Assembly (NCBI GenBank): GCA_018334735.1
Contig: JAGXLK010000133.1
Location: forward strand, 1 to 6,589
DNA length: 6,589 bases
From: Planctomycetota bacterium
Lineage (GTDB): Bacteria > Planctomycetota > Brocadiia > SM23-32
Direction: 5' to 3'
Shown here piece after piece: positions 1 to 6,589 of the stretch. How positions within the stretch are numbered: the first letter of the stretch is position 1; each line of letters begins with the position of its first letter. The translations under genes were made by a program, and so were the position numbers. The notes below the pieces were generated by a model. It had not been told where the DNA came from. It ran no database searches and saw only the letters and a program-made list of their open reading frames with translations.

Positions 1-2560
1 CGCCCTCATGGGGGGCCGCAGACGACTTATTTGGCGAGTGACGGTAGACAAAAGGTACTTCCGCGAAACTGCGGTCTTCAAGCCCTTTTTTCTTCAACCA
101 GCTCTTATAGGGCTCCATCTCGTCGGATTCCTCGTTATGGAAAAACCAGTCGTCATCGCGAGTCTCCATTCGCACCATGTTGGACTGCGGAGTGCTATCG
201 TAAACACGGGCGGCAACATAGATGTGCTCCTCATCCCATGCCATCCTGAACTCCGCCGCCGTATCGTCCGGCTCCAGCTCCCGGGCCTCCAGCCACGGCC
301 GGCGAGCCAGCTCGCTCAGATCATGCGGCATGTCGCGCATGCCCCGCACCGTTATGCTCGGCACATCCTCCCAGTCGGCAAGGTCGCCGTCTATGGTCGG
401 AGTAAGGCGCGGAACGGCGGTCACATGCAGCACTTCGGAGTATTCCGCCAGGCCCGCATCGGTATCGAAGCTGAATGAAAATTCGTAAGCATTCGCCTTG
501 TTGGGCGTTGCATCGGAGATCGCAAAACTGAGCAGGCGCTCCTCGCCAGCCTCCAGCTCCACATTTTCACTCTCAGAGGCCAGCTGGATCCCCGCCGGCG
601 CTTTCACTTCAAAGGTACCGCTGATCGGCCGATTCAGTCGGTTTGTCACCTCAACCTGCAGTTCGGCATCTTCGTCATCCAACAAACAGGTAATATCACG
701 CGGCAGGATCTCCGAGGGCACCCTGTCACGAATCTCCGCCTTGCGGATGCGATCTGCGATCGCAGTGGGCCCTTCTTCCGAGCGCATATACGTGGGACGC
801 TGGTCCAGCTGGATCCTCACTTCGTCCCGGTCCTCATACATTGGATTTCCGGCCAGATCGTAGAAATCTATCAGATCGTCGCTGTTATCGATGGTAATCG
901 TCCCGCCTTCCGGCACCGCATCAACCTGGCTCCATATGCGGAATTTCGGTGAATCCTCCGGACTCGGCCCCTGCCGGCTGATTAACTGACCGAACATAAC
1001 CACCAGCGCCTCCGGATCATCGTCCTCCCCGAACTGGAATAACCATGGCAAATGGTCGTGGAAGATCAGGCGCTCGAATTCCCGGCCGGTCACAAAGTGA
1101 TTGAACGCGGCAGTGGCCGATGCAACAGTGGTCGGCATATGCCATTTGTCATCCACTCCCGGAACCGAAGTATAAACCGTTTTGGGATGCCAGAGGATAA
1201 CTATTTTCTGACCCGAGGCCATAAGCTGTGAGGCCAGCTGGGGAAGCAGGTACTCGCTTATCGCAAGCCAGGTCTCGGTTTCGATCGATATCTTCCCGCG
1301 GGCTTCGGCGGCAAGGGGACCGTAGCAGCCGGGAGGAGTGCCGTAATGGCTGGTGAACACGTCGATGTAATCCGTCATCGGATAGTTGCCGTCCTCGTCG
1401 GGGTCGGAGAAGAGTTTATCTTCGGTGTTCATCTCCGAAGAACAACCAAGCACCTTGATATCCTCGCTGACCCGCCGAAGAGCACGGGCGATTGCCTTAT
1501 GCATCGAACGGTACTGCGGTATATCGCTGGCACGGCCACTGATGCTTCCACCCTCCCACGGTTCGTTGAAGTTCTCCACCCCCCACAAAGCACCCTCACC
1601 ATCTTTCCAATAGCGCCTGGCAAATGCTTCAACCCAGCGGCCAAGAGGGCAAATCTCGCCATCCTCCCGCTCGTCCTGCGGCGTCCAAAAATCGGGCGTC
1701 CCCATCCAATCGGTGTTACCCCAGTAGGGATTGCCATCCCACCCGGGTTTCACCGCTGCGGGGGTCTGGTGAGGGCTGAAAGGCCATGACCATTTCGGGT
1801 GTGCGCCGAGGGTTATCATAGCCTGCAGGCCCCCGTCCTCCAGCTTCCCCATTTTGTCGTCGAGCTTACCCCAATTCATAGTACCGTCCTCGCCTATGTT
1901 GGGGCTGGTGCCCGAACGGATAACGCGGATACCCATCCGGGCCTGGGCCGTCGCTCCGTGTGGACTCTTCATCATCGCACCTTCCCCCATAATCGGGGTA
2001 TTGTCCGAGGTGCCTTCGGCTACCTCCGGCACGCGGGCCAGAGTGCCAAGAAAATAGCGATCTCCATCGCGCTCGGCCACCAGCGCATAGGTACCGAACC
2101 GTTCCGGTACGGGAAGATCCTCGACCTCAAATTCGGTCTTGCCCTCCTCGCCGAACTCTACGCCTACCGTCTGGCGGATCGGGTCTCCCTCAAGCTGGAT
2201 AAAATCGGCGTGACCGTACGGGTCCACATGAACGTCCATATTCTTATCCGGCACCTGAGTGTGGATACCCTGAATCTCAAGCACGTAATCCACCGTCTCG
2301 CTCTCGTTGCCCTGCGGAGCGAACTTGAACCGGGCGTTCACCGTCTCGCCGGGGAAAAACAGCTGCCCGGGCGCGTTTGTGCCGAGGTAGACGTGCTTAT
2401 TGCTGGGCATCCTACACTCCAGCACCTCCATATTCCCTTTGTTCACCAGCGAACGGGCCTGCACAACAGCAATTGTGGATACGACTAAAGTTAACAGAAA
2501 CAGCAATGCAAAAATCCTGATCAAACAAACGGCTCCAACCTGCCTAATTCGTCGTTTCAT
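1..2560 (-). CDS. Secreted multidomain glycoside hydrolase-like protein (clan A type barrel, CBM9-like C-terminus), 3' end outside window
   Basis: The frame is open from ATG (2560-2558) to the left edge: 853 codons, no stop, C-terminus missing. An AGGAGG ribosome binding site 7 bases upstream fixes the start. Residues 1-35 look like a Sec signal peptide: basic start MKRR, a hydrophobic core, and probable cleavage after VQA. A beta-sandwich-like region follows (about 40-195). A probable (beta/alpha)8 barrel starts near 205 with strand RMGIRVIRSG; HPKWSW begins at 254. ENFNEPW, with N332-E333-P334, matches the acid/base motif of GH clan A. ISIETETW would supply the nucleophile, best candidate E429 (E427 possible). 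Beta-rich regions follow at about 500-590 and 605-715, the latter resembling NEW3-type sandwiches. From 718 a CBM9-like domain begins, with IDG at 723-725, W730 and WDEEHIYVAARVYD from 775. The role is probably extracellular or periplasmic polysaccharide cleavage. The exact GH family and substrate are not recognised; an inactive binding paralogue is possible. Confidence 0.85.
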   Translation of the reverse strand, partial: MKRRIRQVGAVCLIRIFALLFLLTLVVSTIAVVQARSLVNKGNMEVLECRMPSNKHVYLGTNAPGQLFFPGETVNARFKFAPQGNESETVDYVLEIQGIHTQVPDKNMDVHVDPYGHADFIQLEGDPIRQTVGVEFGEEGKTEFEVEDLPVPERFGTYALVAERDGDRYFLGTLARVPEVAEGTSDNTPIMGEGAMMKSPHGATAQARMGIRVIRSGTSPNIGEDGTMNWGKLDDKMGKLEDGGLQAMITLGAHPKWSWPFSPHQTPAAVKPGWDGNPYWGNTDWMGTPDFWTPQDEREDGEICPLGRWVEAFARRYWKDGEGALWGVENFNEPWEGGSISGRASDIPQYRSMHKAIARALRRVSEDIKVLGCSSEMNTEDKLFSDPDEDGNYPMTDYIDVFTSHYGTPPGCYGPLAAEARGKISIETETWLAISEYLLPQLASQLMASGQKIVILWHPKTVYTSVPGVDDKWHMPTTVASATAAFNHFVTGREFERLIFHDHLPWLFQFGEDDDPEALVVMFGQLISRQGPSPEDSPKFRIWSQVDAVPEGGTITIDNSDDLIDFYDLAGNPMYEDRDEVRIQLDQRPTYMRSEEGPTAIADRIRKAEIRDRVPSEILPRDITCLLDDEDAELQVEVTNRLNRPISGTFEVKAPAGIQLASESENVELEAGEERLLSFAISDATPNKANAYEFSFSFDTDAGLAEYSEVLHVTAVPRLTPTIDGDLADWEDVPSITVRGMRDMPHDLSELARRPWLEARELEPDDTAAEFRMAWDEEHIYVAARVYDSTPQSNMVRMETRDDDWFFHNEESDEMEPYKSWLKKKGLEDRSFAEVPFVYRHSPNKSSAAPHEG

Positions 2561-2567
2561 AATACTT

Positions 2568-2573
2568 CCTCCT
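2568..2573 (-). promoter_or_regulatory. Strong ribosome binding site of the hydrolase-like gene
   Basis: AGGAGG within GAGGAGGAAG on the minus strand, 7 bases before ATG at 2560. It is a full match to the anti-Shine-Dalgarno core and decides the start, placing the signal peptide at the very N-terminus. Confidence 0.85.
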
Positions 2574-2590
2574 CAAACTGACCTATTGAC

Positions 2591-2619
2591 ATTAAAATGT
2601 TGCTTGAACGAATTGTTAA
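2591..2619 (-). promoter_or_regulatory. Putative sigma70-type promoter of the hydrolase-like gene
   Basis: On the minus strand TTAACA (2619-2614, five of six matches to TTGACA) is followed after exactly 17 bases by TTTAAT (2596-2591, five of six to TATAAT). Transcription would start near 2584-2583, giving a leader of roughly 24 bases that ends in the strong ribosome binding site. Position and orientation fit well. The surrounding DNA is AT-rich, so chance similarity remains possible, and the sigma factors of the host are unknown. Confidence 0.5.
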
Positions 2620-2623
2620 AACT

Positions 2624-2639
2624 CTTCTAACAGTAGAAG
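2624..2639 (-). promoter_or_regulatory. Perfect 6-bp hairpin or inverted repeat just upstream of the putative promoter
   Basis: CTTCTA, loop CTGT, TAGAAG on the minus strand. It lies 4 bases upstream of the -35 element and about 80 bases after the propeller stop. In transcript sense it is followed by AGAGTTTT, so it could be a weak terminator of the upstream transcript. As DNA it could be a small operator. The stem is short and AT-rich, so neither role is secure. Confidence 0.3.
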
Positions 2640-2697
2640 TCTTTGGAAACGCGCAGATTCTTTACCACTTTCACTATGTTATCGTATTTTAGAAAAG

Positions 2698-2727
2698 TTG
2701 ACATAAGAGAGCTCTTTTTTTTACAAT
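2698..2727 (+). promoter_or_regulatory. Putative antisense sigma70-type promoter facing the propeller gene
   Basis: On the plus strand TTGACA (2698-2703, perfect consensus) is followed after 18 bases by TACAAT (2722-2727, five of six matches). The -10 overlaps the last codons of the propeller gene. Transcription from here would run antisense through that gene. No plus-strand gene follows that I believe is real, so any product would be an antisense RNA. It could equally be a chance match in AT-rich intergenic DNA. Confidence 0.3.
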
Positions 2728-5345
2728 CCGAAAGATGTCGCTTCCTTCAGGTCTTCTGATATGGCGGGAGTGAGCCTTTTCTCCTCCAACCCACTGTATT
2801 TACCCTTGGGGAGCATATCTTGCGGCGGGAGGCGATAGACGATCTTCAAATTCTTCCAGTTATTTTCCTGAGTCACTATGATCTCGCCATTGGATCTCTT
2901 GAAAGCTGCAATTGCCCAGGGGATATCCAGCCAGCTCTTTTCCGCGTAAAGCCGGGGTCCGGGGGTCATCCATCCCAACGATTCGCCGGTACGTATATTA
3001 AAAACATGCACCGATTCATCGCCCTCCTTATCCGTGCCCTGAGCTGCGAAAAGCAGCCCCCCGGCAACGTCCCAGGAGCTGATATCCCGTCCCATATCGA
3101 TTACCGACAGGATCTCGCGTCTCTCTTCATCCATGAAATTCTCGTAAACAACGAACTCAGGCCCCACTTTGCCGGTTAAGCTGCCCTCGTAATCGGCCGT
3201 ATAGCCCGATATATACATGCGGTCGTGATCCGCATCGTAGTGAAAATCCTCAATAACCGTTCTGCTTTTATGGCGTCCGCGTCCGGCAAACGGAGCGGGA
3301 TTTTCGATAAGTTCGGCATTTTGCAGATCAAAATCATAAATGGGATTCTCATGTTCATCAAACCCCTTCAGTTCATACCGCAATATGCCCCTTCCATCCC
3401 GATTTTTGAACCCGGCGGAGAAATCCTCCCAAAGGTTGCCATGGGAATCAAGACGCCACTTACGGTTGTTCTCGTGACCCTCTATATCAAAATACTCATC
3501 GGGGGTCATCTTCCCGTCACCATCCACGTCACGCCACATCATTCGGGCCGGAATATCTCCATCCATAGGCCGCTCCGGCGGATAACCTCCCTCGGAATGG
3601 TGCCCATTACTGAGATAGACCGAAGGAACAAAGATCTCGCCGCCCTTTTCCTTTCGAAGTATCAGCGTCCCTCTTCCAGTACCGCTTCCACCGCCGTCGG
3701 TCTGCAGATACAACCGCCCGTTCGGCAGACGTATAACTTCGCCACGGTAATTGCGGCTGTCATGGGGATACTGGCTATTATCCCGCGTGACGGCAACCCA
3801 TTCGTCCAGTCGCTCAGTGCGATCATAGTTAAGTACAAACTTGTTGGCAGAACCCTGCCCGGAATAAACAACCGTGCCGTCATAAGCCGGATCAAAACTG
3901 GCCCCGTCCATAAACGTGGCGGTATAGCGTTCCCATCGTACCGATCGGTCCGCGTCGAACTGACGGATGAAGCTGCCGCTGGCACCTCTCGTGCTAACCG
4001 TTACCCGTCCCTGAGCATCAACTCCGACGCCTGAAAGCATATCAAGACGGTGAGGGCCCCTCCTTCCTCTGACCGGACCGGCAAAAATACCGCCCTCTTC
4101 TCCGATCTTATCGACCAGTTCCGGCTCGGAACCGGAAACATCGTAAACAAATACCTGGAATCTTTCCGGGTGTGCATCGGCCACATAAAGCAGACCATCA
4201 GGCCCTCCACAATCTATGGCGGAAGGACGCTTCAGGTCGGTTATCCGGCGGCCGGTGGCTACGCCATCCTTCGTATACTCAACCACGCGATGCGGACCGC
4301 GATCAAGCCACCCGGCCCGACCCTCCAGCTCTTCGGCATCCGGCCGTTGAATAATCCAAAGGTTTCCGTTTTCATCAAGGGTAACAGGCCCGGGATAGGG
4401 CACTTCAAAACTGTCCCGCTTCTCCATCGTTTCAACGTCCAGCAAAGTGATCTGCTGGTTTATATCATCGGCAACAAAAAGCGTCACCCCGTCACTAACC
4501 ATACCACGAAGTTGCGGCGGTGGCCGGCGGTACATCTCGGCCAGACTCGGATCTTTTTCCAACTGCTTTTCCCGTTTCCAATCCGACCAAAGATATTCCG
4601 GCCTTTCCAGCCAGACATTATAATTGGGCAGATTTCCAAATCCCTTATCATACCGCCAACGCGCTCCATTAAGCAGCTTCAGCCCCCGCTCCGGGCCGGG
4701 CCCGTCGATCGGGGCGGGAAGGGTCCTGAGCTCCTCTTTATACCCTTTAAACTTTCTGTGGAGATGATTTCGGTAATAACGCGCCACCCCCATCAGTTCC
4801 TTACCCTGTTCATTCTTTTTCTTGTATGGCACATAGACATATTTGTCGTCAGCAGTTATTACACGGGACGTTCCGCTGGGCACACCGGCAATAATATCGC
4901 CGTCCTCGGAGTACAAAGTCGCATTTCGATGTGCTTCGTCCCAGGGGCTATGTGTGACCACCATTCCGTCATCGGTGACCATCAGATAGCCGATAGATGT
5001 CTGCATCCACTTCGGCCCACCAGGCCAGGACATGCCGAACCACGTCGTGGAATACTCCAGCCCCTCCTCGTTTTCCTGATCCGGCTCGGCGATGTATTCA
5101 TCCTGCGAACGCGACTCCGTCATATCTGGCTCACCCACGGAACTGTCACCAATATCCGTCGCCGTCTCGTGTCCGCTCTGCCGTTCTGAGAGTTTGCTAT
5201 CAGTGGCCCCGGCCGGCTCTTCTGCCGGATCATGACGAACCCAAATAAAAACCGCCGTTGCTCCAATCAACAAGAGCACTAATGCAAGTCCCACAAACTT
5301 ATCTTTCCTTTTACTTTTCCCTCTGATTTTCCGAGTCCTCCTCAT
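2721..5345 (-). CDS. Membrane-anchored NHL/SMP-30-like beta-propeller protein with an EF-hand loop (874 aa)
   Basis: This is the only complete gene. ATG at 5345-5343 has an AGGAG site 8 bases upstream; the stop is TAA. The N-terminus is strongly basic (residues 2-16), then one hydrophobic segment at about 17-36 (FVGLALVLLLIGATAVFIWV) with no evident cleavage site. A positive-inside N-terminus makes it a signal anchor with the bulk exported. Residues 38-95 are a low-complexity linker rich in D, E, S and T. The rest is rich in propeller-blade signatures such as a strand, D-G/N-G turn, strand: VTDDGMVVTHSPWDE, SDGVTLFVADD (from 284), LDENGNLWI, GPDGLLYVADAHPERFQVFVYD, VDAQGRVTVSTRG (near 442) and RMYISGYTAD (near 710). 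A 12-residue canonical calcium loop, DVDGDGKMTPDE, lies at 606-617. The fold resembles large NHL/gluconolactonase-like proteins common in Planctomycetota, recalled from family knowledge. Function is unknown; glycan binding, scaffolding or lactonase/lyase activity are options. It sits 60 bases after the sulfatase, probably in the same transcript. Confidence 0.9.
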   Translation of the reverse strand: MRRTRKIRGKSKRKDKFVGLALVLLLIGATAVFIWVRHDPAEEPAGATDSKLSERQSGHETATDIGDSSVGEPDMTESRSQDEYIAEPDQENEEGLEYSTTWFGMSWPGGPKWMQTSIGYLMVTDDGMVVTHSPWDEAHRNATLYSEDGDIIAGVPSGTSRVITADDKYVYVPYKKKNEQGKELMGVARYYRNHLHRKFKGYKEELRTLPAPIDGPGPERGLKLLNGARWRYDKGFGNLPNYNVWLERPEYLWSDWKREKQLEKDPSLAEMYRRPPPQLRGMVSDGVTLFVADDINQQITLLDVETMEKRDSFEVPYPGPVTLDENGNLWIIQRPDAEELEGRAGWLDRGPHRVVEYTKDGVATGRRITDLKRPSAIDCGGPDGLLYVADAHPERFQVFVYDVSGSEPELVDKIGEEGGIFAGPVRGRRGPHRLDMLSGVGVDAQGRVTVSTRGASGSFIRQFDADRSVRWERYTATFMDGASFDPAYDGTVVYSGQGSANKFVLNYDRTERLDEWVAVTRDNSQYPHDSRNYRGEVIRLPNGRLYLQTDGGGSGTGRGTLILRKEKGGEIFVPSVYLSNGHHSEGGYPPERPMDGDIPARMMWRDVDGDGKMTPDEYFDIEGHENNRKWRLDSHGNLWEDFSAGFKNRDGRGILRYELKGFDEHENPIYDFDLQNAELIENPAPFAGRGRHKSRTVIEDFHYDADHDRMYISGYTADYEGSLTGKVGPEFVVYENFMDEERREILSVIDMGRDISSWDVAGGLLFAAQGTDKEGDESVHVFNIRTGESLGWMTPGPRLYAEKSWLDIPWAIAAFKRSNGEIIVTQENNWKNLKIVYRLPPQDMLPKGKYSGLEEKRLTPAISEDLKEATSFGL

Positions 5346-5353
5346 AAATATTG

Positions 5354-5358
5354 CTCCT
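5354..5358 (-). promoter_or_regulatory. Ribosome binding site of the propeller gene
   Basis: AGGAG on the minus strand, 8 bases before ATG at 5345. It fixes the start and supports translation of this gene as an independent cistron behind the sulfatase. I saw no convincing promoter or terminator in the 60-base gap 5346-5405, so co-transcription with the sulfatase is likely. Confidence 0.75.
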
Positions 5359-5405
5359 GAAAACTTACTGGTAAATGGTTTTAACGGTTCACACCCATAC
5401 TTTTT

Positions 5406-6589
5406 TTATTGTTTGATGATTTCTATACCATTTATAATTGATCCCTTCGGTTTAAAGGTGATCTCAATTCGCCCATCAATCGGCTCTATATCATCAATAA
5501 CTTTGTCAACAGCACGATTACGCTTGCCCGTTTCTCCTATCGCATCGAAATCGGGAAGAACATTTTCTTCATTAATATACACGTCGAAAACCCTCTCACC
5601 GACGTTGAAAAATCGATATGTCTCTGCGAAATGAAGTCTCACGGTATAGCGGCCATCCTCAACGTGAAACACGTAACCGGGCACATGATACCGCTCGTGC
5701 CGATATATTTCGTCAAGTTTGGTCCACTGTATTTGACGATTCCGTCCCCGATACACCGTTCCGCCACCAGTGAACCCCCAATCGGTCTCCCCGGGTTTGT
5801 ATTCCTGGTCCGCCGACCACGAGACACCCTTCTCAGTTTTGTAATCCGAATCGCTTCCACAATTAACACGATATATAACCTCGCCTTCATCCGAAGGCCA
5901 TGATATTATCTGTTCCTCTTCGGGGAGTTGTTCCGCAGCTTTCGCTTTTTTTATTGATGCAGGTTCCGGATGCTTCAGTCTCCTAATTTCATTCAATTTT
6001 TCTTGCATCCGCCGGGCCACATCCGGGCGCTGGAGGTAAAGGTTATTCTGCTCGCCCAAATCTTCTGCGAGGTCGTATAACTGTTTTTCAGGGGCGTCAT
6101 CCGGCGGCAAAACCGACGAATCACGGCTGAAAAAACCTCCGTGGCTTCTGTTAGGTATAAACTTCCACCTGTTGGACAACAGCGCCAGCGAACTGACCCC
6201 GTGAATCGGCAGATATTCCCTAACGGGTTTTCCATTGTCTTCTCCGAGCAATACCGGCAAAATACTGACACTGTCGGGGGCCTCCCCGGGCGCCAGATCC
6301 CGGTTAAGAATATCGGCAAAGGTAGCGTAAATGTCCGTTAAACCGAACAATTGATCACTCTCGGTGTCTTCTTCAACCACCCCCGGCCAGCGTACAACAA
6401 AGGGAACGCGATGACCGCCCTCCCATGCATCGCCTTTCATACCTCGCAGAGGGCCTGCGGCGCGATGGTCGAATTTCTTCACATCTTTCGGAAACCACTG
6501 AGGGCCGTTATCACTTGTGGCTATTATCAAGGTGTTCTCGCGTAATCCAGTGCGATCCACTGCATCCACAACATCACCTAAAACGCTGT
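5406..6589 (-). CDS. Sulfatase (S1 family, arylsulfatase A-like) C-terminal part with fused malectin-like domain, 5' end outside window
   Basis: The frame is open through the right edge; about 393 C-terminal codons are present. A GTG at 6569 is not the start, because the frame continues upstream as SVLGDVVDA and joins typical sulfatase sequence (compare D-x-(V/L)-G-x-(V/I)-(L/V)-D-A-(L/V)). Catalytic-domain signatures are TSDNGP, whose D-N (D codon 6510-6512) contributes to the metal site, and LRGMKGDAWEGGHRVP, whose Lys (6435-6437) matches the conserved active-site lysine, followed by VRWPG. YDLAEDLGEQNNL closes the sulfatase C-subdomain. The formylglycine motif (C/S)-x-P-x-R would lie upstream and cannot be checked. 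After a Lys/Glu-rich linker (about 5990-5885), a malectin-like domain fills about 5883-5409: VNCGSDSDY, RYTVRLHFAETY, GERVFDVYINEENVLPDFD, and the ending INGIEIIKQ. Malectin domains bind glucans or other sugars, so this is probably an exported sulfatase with a glycan-binding tail that hydrolyses sulfate esters on polysaccharide. Stop is TAA at 5408-5406. Confidence 0.92.
   Translation of the reverse strand, partial: SVLGDVVDAVDRTGLRENTLIIATSDNGPQWFPKDVKKFDHRAAGPLRGMKGDAWEGGHRVPFVVRWPGVVEEDTESDQLFGLTDIYATFADILNRDLAPGEAPDSVSILPVLLGEDNGKPVREYLPIHGVSSLALLSNRWKFIPNRSHGGFFSRDSSVLPPDDAPEKQLYDLAEDLGEQNNLYLQRPDVARRMQEKLNEIRRLKHPEPASIKKAKAAEQLPEEEQIISWPSDEGEVIYRVNCGSDSDYKTEKGVSWSADQEYKPGETDWGFTGGGTVYRGRNRQIQWTKLDEIYRHERYHVPGYVFHVEDGRYTVRLHFAETYRFFNVGERVFDVYINEENVLPDFDAIGETGKRNRAVDKVIDDIEPIDGRIEITFKPKGSIINGIEIIKQ
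5409..5883 (-). other. Malectin-like carbohydrate-binding domain within the sulfatase
   Basis: This is the C-terminal domain of the sulfatase gene. Recognition rests on an ordered set of malectin signatures. YRVNCGSD comes at the domain start and an aromatic-rich loop with DWGFTGGG follows. Next come YTVRLHFAE, GERVFDVYIN, and LPDFDAIGETG. The domain ends with a strand and turn containing DGRIEITFKP and a terminal GIEII. The order and spacing match the jelly-roll fold of the family. Eukaryotic malectin binds diglucose; bacterial copies appended to sulfatases and hydrolases are thought to target polysaccharide. The ligand here is unknown. Confidence 0.85.

Noticed and set aside
8..863. Overlapping plus-strand open frames at 8-478, 31-249, 222-488 and 498-863
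   Set aside because: All are opposite the continuous minus-strand hydrolase frame, which has no internal stop over 853 codons. They overlap each other and lack start signals.
1799..2488. Plus-strand open frame of 229 codons
   Set aside because: It lies wholly antisense to the hydrolase-like gene, whose product has a signal peptide, catalytic motifs and a ribosome binding site. The plus-strand product resembles no known family and shows no good ribosome binding site.
2586..2706. Direct repeat TTGACATTAA (2586-2595) / TTGACATAA (2698-2706) at both ends of the intergenic gap
   Set aside because: Only two short, imperfect copies in AT-rich DNA. The first has no -10 at a suitable distance. No third copy or flanking structure suggests an array or element ends.
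2703..2723. Terminator made of AGAGCTCT and the adjacent T run
   Set aside because: AGAGCTCT is a palindrome with no loop and the T run is on the plus strand, the wrong direction to end any of the three minus-strand genes.
4050..5189. Plus-strand open frame of 379 codons, and a further 269-codon one at 3225-4034
   Set aside because: Both are antisense to the propeller gene. Their translations have the composition typical of complementary-strand shadows and no domain signature. The long propeller frame on the other strand is far better supported.
6563..6569. GTG (6569) or ATG (6565) as the true start of the sulfatase
   Set aside because: The GTG frame stays open to the window edge and its upstream codons read as ordinary sulfatase sequence. 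The ATG is in another frame. The metal-binding N-terminal half and the formylglycine motif must lie upstream, so the gene is truncated by the window.
1..6589. Slightly higher GC in the hydrolase gene than in the sulfatase gene as a sign of transfer
   Set aside because: By eye the difference is mild and variable from line to line. No mobile element, integrase, tRNA or repeat boundary accompanies it.

Overview
The window is a gene-dense piece of bacterial chromosome in which all three genes lie on the minus strand. They read right to left: a sulfatase whose N-terminal part is outside the right edge, a membrane-anchored beta-propeller protein, and a secreted multidomain glycoside-hydrolase-like protein that runs off the left edge. 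Only the propeller gene is complete. No tRNA, rRNA, CRISPR array, insertion sequence or other mobile element was seen. Long open frames on the plus strand are antisense shadows of these genes.

Organism: an S1-type sulfatase with a malectin-like tail, a large NHL-like propeller carrying an EF-hand loop, and a clan-A-type hydrolase with a CBM9-like tail together resemble the sulfatase-rich genomes of the PVC superphylum (Planctomycetota, including Phycisphaerae, Kiritimatiellota, Lentisphaerota). The predicted exported proteins are rich in Asp and Glu, which would suit a marine or saline habitat. This placement is inferred from gene content only; no marker gene is present.

Layout: positions 6589-5406 hold the sulfatase catalytic C-terminus, a charged linker and a malectin-like domain. 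A 60-base gap with a clear ribosome binding site leads to the 874-residue propeller protein (5345-2721). A 160-base AT-rich gap (2720-2561) follows. It contains a hairpin, a good sigma70-like promoter pointing into the hydrolase gene, and a strong ribosome binding site. An unexpected near-consensus promoter on the opposite strand points back into the propeller gene. The hydrolase-like gene occupies 2560-1 and is open at the edge after 853 codons.

Working model (inference): this is part of a locus for using a sulfated polysaccharide. The sulfatase would remove sulfate esters and may hold glycan through its malectin-like domain. The secreted hydrolase-like protein would cut the backbone or side chains. 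The anchored propeller would act at the cell surface or in the periplasm as a binding, scaffold or lyase/lactonase-like component. The substrate cannot be read from the sequence.
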